Shown here: piece after piece, positions 1 through 9,905 of the stretch
Position numbering within the stretch: position 1 is the first letter of the stretch
Layout of the letters: every line of letters starts with the position of its first letter
Assembly (NCBI GenBank): GCA_951804985.1
Contig: OX638130.1
Span: 128,415,593-128,479,592 of the forward strand
From: Dryomyza anilis
Taxonomy: Eukaryota; Arthropoda; Insecta; Diptera; Dryomyzidae
DNA: 64,000 nt
Direction: 5' to 3'
Notes under the pieces: model-generated
Database searches by the model: none
The model's input: the letters and a program-made list of their open reading frames with translations, nothing else
Told to the model about the DNA's origin: nothing
Program-made: the position numbers and the translations under genes

Positions 1-959
1 CGTTCGTTTGTTCGTGGCATTAACGCGAGTGAAGCTGAGTAAAACTTTATAGGGTTTTAGTTTCAGTTCGCAAAAGTTAAAAGCAGCACTTTTTGACTTT
101 GATACTCACTTGCAGAGAGTTTAAAGAGCGTAAAGTCAAAAAGACTTAAGTTTATGACTTAATGCGCTGTGATGTCAAGTGACGGAAGCCTAAATCTGAC
201 GGAAATCTGGCGTAGGTGCCTAATGAGAAATTATAGATTAATTCAGAAGTTTATTTTTGTTAATTAAAACAGTGATTTAATTAACTCATTAGTTGTAAAT
301 CTAATATACATAATTTAGATATAGTTAATATTTACAGCTGATTTGCTAAATTTATTAAAACAAATCCAACATAAATTATTCCCATTAACATAACAAACAC
401 TTAAAATAAAGACCCATATTAAATACAGCTGACTCATATTACTTTTGGAAATATAAAACACAAACTGTAAAAATTTATATATTCGAAAAACCACAGTATT
501 AAGTAATAATTACCAGGAAGCATTAATATTTAACTCAAAAATCCATACCATCATTTTTTATTGATAACAGTTGCTGGTTCAACTTTTGTTGACAGTCCAA
601 AACAAACCGAAAAAAAATTAGCAATTCACCATAAAGCAATAAAAAATCAAAAGTGATCAAGGCCAATGACCAAGAAGATGATATAATGAGAAAGATACAA
701 CCCGAATAACAAGAAGATGAGAATGAAATGAGCAACATTTAGCGATACCATAAGAAAAAAACCACACACTACAGTTTAAGAATAAACTATATTTAATCTG
801 ATTTTAAAAGTTAGAAACTACATGTATAATTTGTTAATTGTAAGTAATTAAACGCAAATTATTTTTTTTTAAGTATATGGTATAGTTAAATTTAGTTTAA
901 ACTTCTAATTTATTTACACTATACCACAGTGGAACATTTAATAGTATTTGAATAGTAAA
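1..959. other. AT-rich DNA, no gene seen
   Basis: Long A and T runs with frequent stops in all frames. The longest open frame (535-738, minus) is hydrophobic low-complexity sequence without a recognisable domain. No repeat unit, tRNA or splice-bounded exon was found. Confidence 0.6.
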
Positions 960-2180
960 TGGACCTAGATGTCATTCGTTTCGATATCATAGTGAGATGG
1001 ATGTGAATTTTTTGAAAAAAATTTCGATATCGATGTGATAAATATTAAAATTTTGTATCTGCTCACAAAATTTTAATGTTTCAGAAATTTAATAACAATA
1101 TACGCGATATGTAACCGCGGTAGCTCAGCGGTTAGTGCGTTGGACTGCGAATCGAAAGGTCCCCGGCTCAAGCCTGGACTGAGGCTAACAACATCTTTTC
1201 ATAGAAACATTTTTCTAAACCGCGCTACCTCTCGGCAGTAAATGGCAAACCAACGAGAGTAAAAGATTGCCTATGTAAAGCTCTCACCCGCCGTTCGGAT
1301 TCGGCAATAAACTGTAGGTCCCACCAGTTTGAGTACAAATATAACACGCAAAGGTCAAAGTGATGAGAGAGTTCGGCCTGAGTTCTTATAGGACTGTAGT
1401 GCCAAACTATTATTATTATACACGATCAAACTAAGAGATCGAATGTTAGTTCGACAAAACTTGGAGGTATATAAAGTCCTCGAGAAATCACAGGCTTGGT
1501 AGTAATAAAATTTAAGTTTGAATAATCCCAGTTTGCATTCGTTACAATATTGATGTGAGAACCAACATCGAATAATAAAACGTACTAAATAGCTAATATA
1601 TTTTAATTAATATTTTTCCTGGATTCTTATCGCATCGAATATTGGAAATATATCGAGATTGATTCGATAAACATTGCGTTATCGATGTTAAAAATCTTAA
1701 AATATCGTAACATGTCATAACATTGTATAGTACGATAAATATTTAATATTGGTAGCGATAAAGCAATGATATCGAACTTTCTTATCGCACTTAGTTCGAG
1801 AAAACTTCGTTCTTCGAAGAGTTACGAGACATGATATACTGGGAATTGACTTAAATTGTGTAAATTGTGTTTTCAATATTTATGGTTGACATCTTGAAAT
1901 CACAAGATAATTTCGTACACTTTCTCGTATTGATATCGAGCGTCAAATTGGGCCTACATGGTAAATAGAAATCGATACATTCTATCGGAGTTTTCTCATC
2001 TCAGATATTTTATGAAATCGATATCGAAAATAAAATTAATCAAAGTTCGAGATTGAAGTGCCAAATATAGTAATATCAATGTGATAAATGTTTAATTATC
2101 GTATATTTTTTAAAATTATAAGCGATAAAGCAATGAAACTTTTTAATCGTACTTAGAAACTTCGAGGTATCAAAAGTATC
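960..2180. repeat. Degenerate ATCGAT-rich repeat region
   Basis: The blocks 'GCGATAAAGCAATGA' (near 1754 and 2120) and 'ATCNATGTGATAAAT' (near 1028 and 2070) recur, with many TATCGAT/CGATATC words between them. This suggests an old degenerate repeat, later interrupted by a SINE. Unit length and boundaries are not clear by eye. TATCGAT words resemble DRE/BEAF-type sites of flies, but here they look like part of a repeat rather than a promoter. Confidence 0.4.
1109..1417 (+). mobile_element. tRNA-headed SINE, family 1, copy 1
   Basis: The head has a pol III box A-like word (TAGCTCAGCGG, about 1121-1131) and a box B-like word (GGCTCAAGCC, about 1164-1173). A roughly 230-bp tRNA-unrelated body follows, ending in a TTA repeat. 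The anticodon stem does not pair, so this is not a tRNA gene. The same head, body and tail occur at 13014-13316 (minus) and 50159-50475 (plus). ATACGCGAT before the head and ATACACGAT after the tail may be a decayed target-site duplication. SINEs of this kind are mobilised in trans by a LINE; none is seen here. Confidence 0.8.
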
Positions 2181-2382
2181 AAGGCATACTGAGTGAGATT
2201 TTATTTACATTATACTGTTGTGAGAGGTTAAATCAAATTGGAATAAAAATTGCAATGAAATAGTATATTTTAATAAATTCTCCTTTAGTTTTCTGATCCT
2301 CTTCAAATAAGGTCCTTCAATAAGCATCGCTTTTTTGAGACTATGACACTATTTCTTTCTGTCTACCATATTTTCATATTTA

Positions 2383-3313
2383 GAACTGGGATCCATATTA
2401 TATGTCGAAAAAAAAATGTCAAAATTTTAAAAGCCGAAACAATATTTGCCCGAAACAAAAAATGTCGAAAAATATTTGAAAGCTTTAAAATGTCGAAAAA
2501 AAACTTTGAAACTATAAATACACAACATTTATTTTTATAGGATCAAAAAACGTCGAAAATTAAAATGCCGAAATATCAAAATGTTGAAATACAAATTTCT
2601 GGTCACCAAATTGATCAGGGATTGCAATGGAATTTTTGCAAGTGATAAAGAGCATCAAGATATACAATTATCATATTTTTTATATTTTTTCTAACCACTA
2701 TTTCTAGAGATACAGTCCAAAGTTAATAAAATTTTTCAATGATCACTTTCGTAAGATGGTTCATAATGAAATATCTCTTGATGCTAGTAACTCCGTTAAG
2801 GTCTCGAATTTAAAACTAATAAAACATCTTCTTATTTACGTTCGAGCTAAATTGTAAATATGGTATTTTGAAGGCATCATATTTAAAATTTTCCTCACGT
2901 ATCCTAGAAGAGCTAAAAATTCGAAGATTCGGATTTTCGCTACGACGGAATTCATAATTTTCGTGTCTATGGTACGAATATGTTCTTTTTAAATATCTTT
3001 ACCTTTGTATTTTATTATATTTTTAAAACATTTTTCCTAACTAATATATTTAAATATTTTTATTTCACAACAAAAAAAAAACTACTTTTGTTACTTCGCT
3101 AATTTTTTCGACATTTTTTACCATTTTTTCGGCAAAAAATAATTTCGTCATATTAAATTTTGACATTTTTAGTTTTCGATATTTTTATTTTTCATCATTT
3201 TAGTTTTCGACATTTTTTTCGACATTTTTAGGCTTCGGCATATTTATTTTCCACATTTTGTCATCGGTATTTTTAGTTTCGATATTTTAAATTTCGACTT
3301 ATCGTCCAGATCT
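2383..3313. mobile_element. Foldback-like element with GTCGAAA arms
   Basis: The left part (about 2400-2600) repeats ATGTCGAAA words, and the right part (about 3090-3300) repeats the complement TTTCGACAT in inverted order. Outer ends resemble each other (CTGG..AT..GTCGAAA on the left, its complement on the right). The roughly 500 bp between them shows no coding potential. The structure fits a foldback element with simple-repeat arms. A superfamily cannot be assigned and no target-site duplication was found. Confidence 0.5.
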
Positions 3314-3587
3314 TTAGAAATAGCTAAAGAAATGATTTATAAAAATGCAAAATTCGAATTTACCATTTTTGTAAAAAAAAAATGTGCTACCTTTAATAGG
3401 AAATGCAATATTTTAAGATTATTAAGAATTAAAACTTTATCACGCATTATCAAAAATTCTTGAAAAGCAATTCTTTAGTAAACTTTTTTATATATAAATC
3501 AATACTTTAAATTTCAGAAATCGTATTCAGTTTTAAATACACCCATTATTGCAATAAATCAATAAAACCAAACAATACTAATTTTGA

Positions 3588-3696
3588 AATTTCGATTTGG
3601 ATGAAATAAATAATAGCATTGTTATTAAAAGTGAATAATAGTGAATACTATTCACTTTTAATAATGATATTATTCATTTCACCCCAATTCAAGATA
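3588..3696. repeat. ~110-bp near-perfect palindrome
   Basis: Two arms of about 45-50 bp pair with few mismatches around a very short centre. The core TTATTAAAAGTGAATA is matched exactly by its complement. The outer parts (TGAAATAAATAATA and TATTATTCATTTCA) continue the pairing. It may be a small foldback MITE or a hairpin-forming element. No gene lies within it. Confidence 0.7.
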
Positions 3697-4500
3697 TCAA
3701 AAAAAAATAGTAATATAAGTTTTTGTCTGTTCAGCTAGATTAGTATCCCTAGGTAAGTATTCTGCATTACATTTTCTACATTTACATCTTAATTCATTTA
3801 TTCTAGTTATGGTTCTTTCGACATTGAAAAGAAGTATCTGGGAACTTCGCCATTAAAATGACACCAAATTAAATAATACCAAAAATGAAACTTAAGAATT
3901 TTTTCCAGTTTTATAAACTTTAGCTAAGAATAAATTTAATTATGGGTAAAATAAGATATATGCCGTTTTCAACGACTGAGTCACAAACACAAATTAATAA
4001 CTGTCAAAGTTCTATGTTCCGTGTACAATTTTTTTAACCGCAACACGTTTAATATGCACCACTGTATTCCAGCTAAACCATAAAAGTTCTATAACCACAA
4101 AAACAATTCGGCCTTTTGTTCTGAGTAACTTTTAGTGTTCTACGCGTACTGAGCCAAAACAGAGGAATTTCTTGTTAATCGTGTCACGATCTATAAGTCA
4201 TACATCGACCACTGCCTTGAGCATCTTCTTTTTTGTTTACCTCTACTGCTCCCAACTTCTTATAGTTTTATTTTTCAGTTATCACAGTTTATTTCTTACA
4301 ATTTTCTTCATCTTCTGCTTCTCGATGACCAACATAATCAGACAAACACACACAGAACAAACAACACATACTTGTCGCACCATATTCTGACATTTTATGG
4401 TAATGGTCAGACGGACAAACAGATGGTTCGGTATGGTACGGTACAAGTCATTGCGATCGACATGTTAATTTTTGAGTGGTGGCCATGCCCAAGCGGCATG
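3697..4500. other. Upstream flank of the secreted-protein gene
   Basis: No repeat family or exon recognised. Short open frames near 4172-4620 lie upstream of or overlap the predicted promoter and have no domain. Any enhancers of the gene at 4617 are likely here, but none can be named. Confidence 0.4.
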
Positions 4501-4501
4501 T

Positions 4502-4560
4502 TATACAATACAACAGATATCTTGACTCAGTTCGATACAAAACACCGGCCACGCCAGACG
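4502..4560 (+). promoter_or_regulatory. Core promoter: TATA, initiator and DPE
   Basis: TATACAA at 4502-4508 is followed by an arthropod initiator TCAGTT at 4527-4532. Taking the A at 4529 as +1 puts the TATA box at -27. AGACG at 4556-4560 then falls exactly at +28 to +32 and matches the DPE consensus (RGWYV). The predicted 5' UTR is 88 nt and ends at the ATG at 4617. The spacing is read from sequence; the start site itself is inferred. Confidence 0.65.
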
Positions 4561-4616
4561 TACCAATCGACCGACAATTCAACCAATTTCAAAATACGAA
4601 AAATCGCAAAATCACG

Positions 4617-5584
4617 ATGACCAAATTACTTAACGTCTGTTTACTGTTTGGTGTGATATGCATCTTGTGGACGCCGCATTCGGTGGAGGCTAAGCCTTTC
4701 TTCAATTTTAATTTCTTTACATTGACGACAAGAGGTAACGTATTATGTAATGTATTGAATAAATATTTATTTGACATACATCTCTGCCTTTTGTAGCACC
4801 TGACACCACACGCACTGCAACGACGCAAACTGAAGTCAGCACCAACTATCAATTCCCGGATTTTATAACTCCTAAATTGCGTTTCATCGCTGGTTTGTTG
4901 CAGGGCAAAACTGGTGGCGGTGGTTTCGATTTTACATTCAACAAGTTTGGTGGCGTTCCAACGACGACCACAACGACTACTTCTACAACCACGGAAAAAA
5001 CAACCTTCGAGACAAGCTTTGCACCAGAAAGTACAACCGAGATTGCGAAGAGCACAACCACGGAGAAAATCACCGATGTCACCGAAGAGCACACCACACA
5101 GAAAACGACCGAAGCGGACAAAGAGTATCCCGAGCCTACAGTGAACCCAAATGTGCCGGTGAAGACCACCAAACCGACGGATGTTTCGGAGGGTACAGAC
5201 GAAACCACCAAGTCGGGTTATGAATATAGCACAGAGGTCAACAAGAAACCAGATTACGAGAGCGAAAGTGAGAGCACCACAGCGAAGGAGGGCTATGAAT
5301 ACACTACCGCAAAGGAAGGCTCTGAACATACCACCGCAAAGGAGGGTTACGAGTACACTACAGCAACGCACGTAGAGACCACAACACAAAAACCGGGTTA
5401 TGTGTACACCACTTCGGCAAACAACAAGCAACCCGATTACGAATACACCACATCCAAGGGCGGATACGAATACACCACTCCCAAGGGGGGCTATGAATAC
5501 AATAACCCACCAGAGATTGATGTGGACAATGAAATTCCACACGAAGTAATGCAACCATCGAAGGAATATCTGCCGGTGGCTTAA
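4617..5584 (+). CDS. Secreted Thr-rich mucin-like protein with GYEYTT repeats
   Basis: Two exons, 4617-4734 and 4797-5584, flank a 62-bp GT-AG intron (4735-4796) whose 3' side is pyrimidine-rich and ends TTTTGTAG. The joined frame encodes 301 residues. Residues 1-25 are a typical signal peptide with likely cleavage after Val-Glu-Ala. Residues 26-38 are Phe-rich. Residues 95 to about 185 are Thr/Ser/Glu-rich with a run of Thr, suited to O-glycosylation. Residues 180-276 carry degenerate Gly-Tyr-x-Tyr-Thr-Thr repeats alternating with Lys/Glu. The last ~25 residues are acidic and Pro-containing. The mature protein has no Cys, so it lacks chitin-binding or disulfide domains. This ATG was chosen because it begins the signal peptide, has A at -3 and lies just after the predicted promoter; an in-frame ATG at 4476 lies upstream of it. 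The role is unknown: an extracellular, cuticular, gut-lining or glandular coat protein is plausible. No orthologue name is claimed. Confidence 0.85.
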
Positions 5585-5671
5585 ACCATTTGCGTTTAGT
5601 ATTACGATAGAATAGATTTAAAATTTTATAAGACTCGAAGTATTTGTGTATTTAGGAATATGAAAAACGAC

Positions 5672-5677
5672 AATAAA
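5672..5677 (+). promoter_or_regulatory. Poly(A) signal of the secreted-protein gene
   Basis: AATAAA lies 88 nt after the stop codon at 5584, giving a short AT-rich 3' UTR. It is the first canonical hexamer after the gene. Confidence 0.7.
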
Positions 5678-6134
5678 TTAATAACTATTAATAATTGAAT
5701 TTTTAATTTTATTACTTAAACAGTTACGAAATAGATTTAAGCAGCTGAGCTCAAAACTGACATTTCGCATAAATAAAATGTGCAAATTTGAAATTTAAAT
5801 TATTGCTCTGATTTAATAACAAAAATCTCAGCCGCATACTATTATTTCCGGTTGTTTTTTTATTATTTCATTTAATTAGATTTTTATGCAGCTCTGTCGG
5901 TTCTACAGACCAAAACGGAAGACTTTTGCTATCTTTATCAAGTGATCAAGGTTTATTGTTTTCCATTTTGGTTGCAACCTTTCTACTTTTTTTGGTTTGT
6001 GAGTTTTAGCACATTTGAGTCAATGCTAAATTTTATCTTAATTAGTAGCGCAGTTAAACAAATTAGCAAAATAAAAACAAAAAATCCGATTAAATCTAAC
6101 GTCAGAAACGTGCGATTACACATTAAAAATATAG
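5678..6134. other. AT-rich spacer, nothing recognised
   Basis: No repeat, RNA gene or exon recognised. Confidence 0.5.
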
Positions 6135-6424
6135 CGACGTAAATTTAGCAACCGATATTAAATGCAATCATGAATCAATCCAGCAATTAAATTCACTAAT
6201 TTAATGAAAACATTTGCTATTCTTTGTTAAGCAATTGCGTTCGCTAATATGAATATGTGTACGTCAATGCAGCAAATGATTTAGTCCATTTTCTGCATTG
6301 ACAAAGAATTATTCATATTAGTAAAAGGATTTGCTGATTTAACGAAGAATAGCAAATGTTAAAATGTTAAATTATTGAATTTAATTGCTGAATACAATTA
6401 ATATCTGTTGCTATATTTACGTCG
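6135..6424. mobile_element. Foldback MITE with CGACGTAAAT ends
   Basis: The element starts CGACGTAAATTTAGCAAC and ends with the complement (GTTGCTATATTTACGTCG). The two halves pair along almost the whole ~145-bp length, including TTTGCTATTCTT/AAGAATAGCAAA and CTAATATGAAT/ATTCATATTAG. There is no coding sequence. Family is unknown, and no clear target-site duplication was seen. Confidence 0.8.
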
Positions 6425-7961
6425 ATTATTTCTTACTGCATTTTTAAAATTTACTGCATTTTTAAAACATTAACTAATTATTTAAACTTATTTTGTAGAT
6501 AATTTCAAATTCGAGAGGATATTAAAAAAGGCTTTATTTGTTAATTACTTACCATGCAATACGCATTTATAAAATACTTGATTCAAGTAGCAACATAGTC
6601 CAAATTAGTACGCTTCAAGTCGAAAAACATTCGACAAACTCGTTACACTTTCAACTTAATTTTCGCACAACAAAAGAAAATCTACAAGTTGCTCAAATTA
6701 CAAATCAAATAAAAGGAAAGATATGTTGTAGGTTTTTTTTTGTTTTTTAATTTTACACCCATTTGTAGAAAATCACATGCAAAGCACGTGCGTGCACTGA
6801 TGAGCTCCAGAGATGCAAAGGAATTCATTTTAACGATTTAAGTAGCTTCAAAATGGGAAGACGGCAAAAGAAGTTCTACAAGAAGAATTATATTAAATGC
6901 ACTCTTAACAAAAGCTGCACGTATTATGAGGGTTTTTTTTATATTTTGGTTGCTTTGTTATAAATGTTTTTACAAATAATAAAAATTTGCCTTCATCCTT
7001 TTTAAGGCATGTGCAAAACTGGCAAGAATCTATAATGCAATTAAAGTCATGACTCATGTACTTGAATTTTAAAACATAACGCAATTAAGTTAAAAGAGTT
7101 TTCAAATGTTATTATAGAGGTACGAGAAAAAACGGGTAAGTAACTTTATAAAAAGTTATTCAAATATTTAAGTTTACTTAAACTTCTTGCAAGCAAACAA
7201 TGATGATTTTAAATACGTGAAGATGACATTTTCGCTTTTGGGTATTTTTTCTTTTGAAATGATGAATAATCCATTGAACATATTTAATTGTTGCATTATT
7301 TTATAAAGTAAGGCAACAATATAAATTAAACGGAAATATGTGAATCACGCCAATTTTCTGATATATAGGTTAAATTTGTTAAAATGTTTTCAGAACTACT
7401 TATTGGCTGAAACATAGTCCAATTAATATCATCGTATTCGGACCAGATTCCATATAAACGGACAGGCAACCCGACATGCCTATATCCATTACTAAAGTAA
7501 TGCTGATAAAAGTCACAAACTACATTTTCAAAATGCCAAAAATTCATTTACAAAAATCAATTCTGTCAATTTCAGTTCCATGTTCGTAACATTTGTACCA
7601 AATGATAAGCAAATGAGAATCTATTAACTGATATTTCAATTTTAAAAATGTAGCAATTACTTTTTATAATAATAGGTAACAAACTCGAAAATTAATATTT
7701 TTATAAAATTGTATTTGGTGACTAATAGTTCTACAACTAAGTATGATATATACTATAACATAGCGGCCATGACTCTCATCATGCTTTACAATATCCGCAC
7801 TAATTTAAAATATTCTGTATCCCATAGGTGTACAAGAATTCATGATATGAAAAATACTAAAGACGAAATCTAGACTTAGATAAGACATTCAGTTCCATAC
7901 CTAATAGGTCCATGTAGAGATATGGCTGATCTGACTGAAAAAGTGCAAGGTACAAGTTTTA
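6425..7961. other. AT-rich DNA, no supported gene
   Basis: One 73-codon minus frame (7326-7547) has a protein-like composition with three Trp, but no recognised domain and no visible splice context. It is not called as a gene. The rest is AT-rich with stops throughout. Confidence 0.45.
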
Positions 7962-8318
7962 AGGGGAGTGCTCAGACTGAAAAACGTTAATTTTTGGGAA
8001 TATAAAATTTCCATTTAAAGTAATTTTTTATAGAAGTTGATTAAACGGTCAACCACTCAAAATGCTCTATTGGTTGAGAAAATCGATGTGAAGAATTTTC
8101 AACCAAATCCAAATATGGGAAATGGACCCGTCGGGACCAGAAAATTCCCAATTAGGTACCCAAATCGAAGTTTCAAAAGTTAATTCCAATTCCCATATTC
8201 GAATTTTGAAGAAAATTCTCCACACCAATTTTCTCATTCAATGGAGCATTTTTAATAGTTGGACGTTTCATTATTTGTAATCATGAAAAATCTATTGTCA
8301 GTCTAATGCACAGCTACA
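7962..8318. mobile_element. Foldback MITE, ~350 bp
   Basis: The left half (GTGCTCAGACTGA near the outer end; TCAACCACTCAAAATGCTC and TTGGTTGAGAAAAT inside) is mirrored by the right half (AGTCTAATGCAC outer end; GAGCATTTTTAATAGTTGGA and ATTTTCTCATTCAA inside). The arms are about 150 bp with scattered mismatches, so it is fairly old. Non-coding. Confidence 0.7.
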
Positions 8319-8353
8319 TAAGTATATAGCTAATGTAGTCAAATTTAATATAT

Positions 8354-8920
8354 TGTTACGCAAATTCAGTCTTCGGAAAACTGTTCTACAAGTTCGTATC
8401 TCTGGATGGTGTACACAATAAAAAACACTCTTATGTTTGATTTGAATTACAACAATTAATTTTATTAATTCACTTTAATAAACAACTTTACTAATAACAA
8501 ATTCTAACAACTGCTGCATGTCCACAATTTAACTTGACATTTATCACACGAGATGCACTCGACCACTTTGCAATCACTACTCAAGTGCTGTACCTCAGAT
8601 GCGGCTCCCTTATATACTGCATGCATCAGTTCGACACGTTTCGACAAGCTTCGACTTGTTTCGAGAACCTTCTACTCATTTCGTGAATGACGCGTGCTAT
8701 TGGCATCTCATTCGCACTCATGTGTTTTAATGTGCTGATCTTCCATCTCTTTTTCGCACATTGCTCAGTATGCTGAATGATCTTCTGTCTCTTTCTAACA
8801 CATTGCTTAGTGCGCTGAATGATCTTCCGTCTCTTTCTAACACATTGCCTAATTGTCTTGCGTCTCATTTATTATTGTTGATTGCTTGGACAGTGGAGCA
8901 AATTACCTCTTTTCGTAACA
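8354..8920 (-). mobile_element. Solo LTR of a Ty3/Gypsy-like retrotransposon, copy 1
   Basis: Read on the minus strand it starts TGTTACG and ends CGTAACA, a perfect 7-bp terminal inverted repeat of LTR type. Both sides are flanked by ATAT, a 4-bp target-site duplication. A TATATAAGG TATA box lies about 300 nt in. An internal ~38-bp repeat (AGAAAGAGACGGAAGATCAT type) explains an 80-codon minus frame. A homologous LTR lies at 60101-60621. No polypurine tract or internal region adjoins it, so it is a solo LTR from recombination between two LTRs. Confidence 0.85.
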
Positions 8921-9622
8921 ATATTTTGTATTTGTTTTGAAAATTTTATTTCTACTAAATTTAATTATTTTTAAGTATATTTGTATTTATTTGAGTTGAT
9001 TTTACTAAACAATGTAATCGTTTTCAACATATTGCATTTTTTGTTTTGTATTTTTAAATTTTTTTAGGACGTAATGTAAATTTGTGCAAACACATGAAAG
9101 AAATGAGTTGAATGTACGGGACAGTGCATTGGATAAAGAATGTTCTTCTTTATTTATGTTATTTTTATTTTGTATATATTAATCATATTTGGTACAAATG
9201 AAAACCAATAATTAATTGCTGGTGATGCCTTTGTGTCGTCAGAAAATATATTTTATGTTGTCATGAAAATATATTTGTTATACACATCACAAGTATTTAT
9301 GACAATCCTTTTTGAGATAAATAAATAAATACTGAACTGAGACGTTGTATAATTTCTATATTTTTATGAACTTCTTCAAATACAGAATATAGTAAAAATA
9401 AATGCATATGTTTTCTGTAGTCCCATTGTTTAAAATAAAACATTTGTATTTTAAAAAACGTTTTAATCAAAACGTGATAAAACAGATCCAGTTAAAATTT
9501 ATTTTCATATGAAAAATTATTTGTACATAAGGAAAATTATTGAAATGAAAAATACAAAATAAGTTGTCAAAACGAAATACAAAATTGTTAAAGTTGTAAA
9601 GTAGATAAACTGTGATACAACA

Positions 9623-9905
9623 TCATTCCCCTTCCAGTAAAACGAAAATATTAAAAATTATATATATGGTAAAATAAAATAAATTATTAATTAATATTAA
9701 GGATGGAGTCCGACCAGATCCATATATATGTGCCAAACCTTCCAGATGGGATATCGATTTATACACTGAAGATTTTGTGTTTATGCGAATTTCAGATTTT
9801 TGACATTCAATGCAATTTGTAGCCCCATTATTAGAGTATTTACGCATATTCTCGGCCAGAAATATTTAGATTGCACTAATTTTCTAGTACACGGATATAA
9901 AAGAT
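9623..9905 (-). pseudogene. Ty3/Gypsy-type integrase fragment, frameshifted
   Basis: Read on the minus strand, the segment shows in order Thr-Arg-Lys-Leu-Val, Tyr-Phe-Trp-Pro-Arg, then after a frameshift Met-Arg-Lys and Cys-Ile-Glu-Cys-Gln-Lys-Ser, then Thr-Lys-Ser. After a second shift it shows His-Ile-Tyr-Met-Asp-Leu-Val-Gly. This order is that of the zinc-binding (HHCC) domain and the start of the catalytic core of retrotransposon integrases; the Asp is the first catalytic acid. The rest of pol is missing. It lies ~700 bp upstream of the LTR at 8354-8920 in the same orientation, but that LTR has its own target-site duplication, so the two are probably independent relics. Dead. Confidence 0.75.

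Noticed and set aside
4476..4616. Upstream in-frame ATG for the secreted protein
   Set aside because: It would bury the signal peptide 47 residues in and lies upstream of the predicted transcription start.
4589..5554. 321-codon minus-strand frame over the secreted-protein gene
   Set aside because: It is the complement of a Thr/Lys/Glu-rich repetitive coding region, giving Cys/Val/Gly-rich nonsense. The plus strand has signal peptide, splice sites, promoter and poly(A) signal.
7326..7547. 73-codon minus frame as a gene fragment
   Set aside because: Composition is protein-like but no domain, splice sites or neighbouring exons could be recognised.
8626..8868. 80-codon Arg/Lys-rich minus ORF
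   Set aside because: Generated by the internal repeat of the LTR; no domain.
8354..9905. A single LTR retrotransposon with integrase and 3' LTR
   Set aside because: The LTR has ATAT on both sides and no polypurine tract next to its 5' edge, so it is a solo LTR; the integrase relic is separate.
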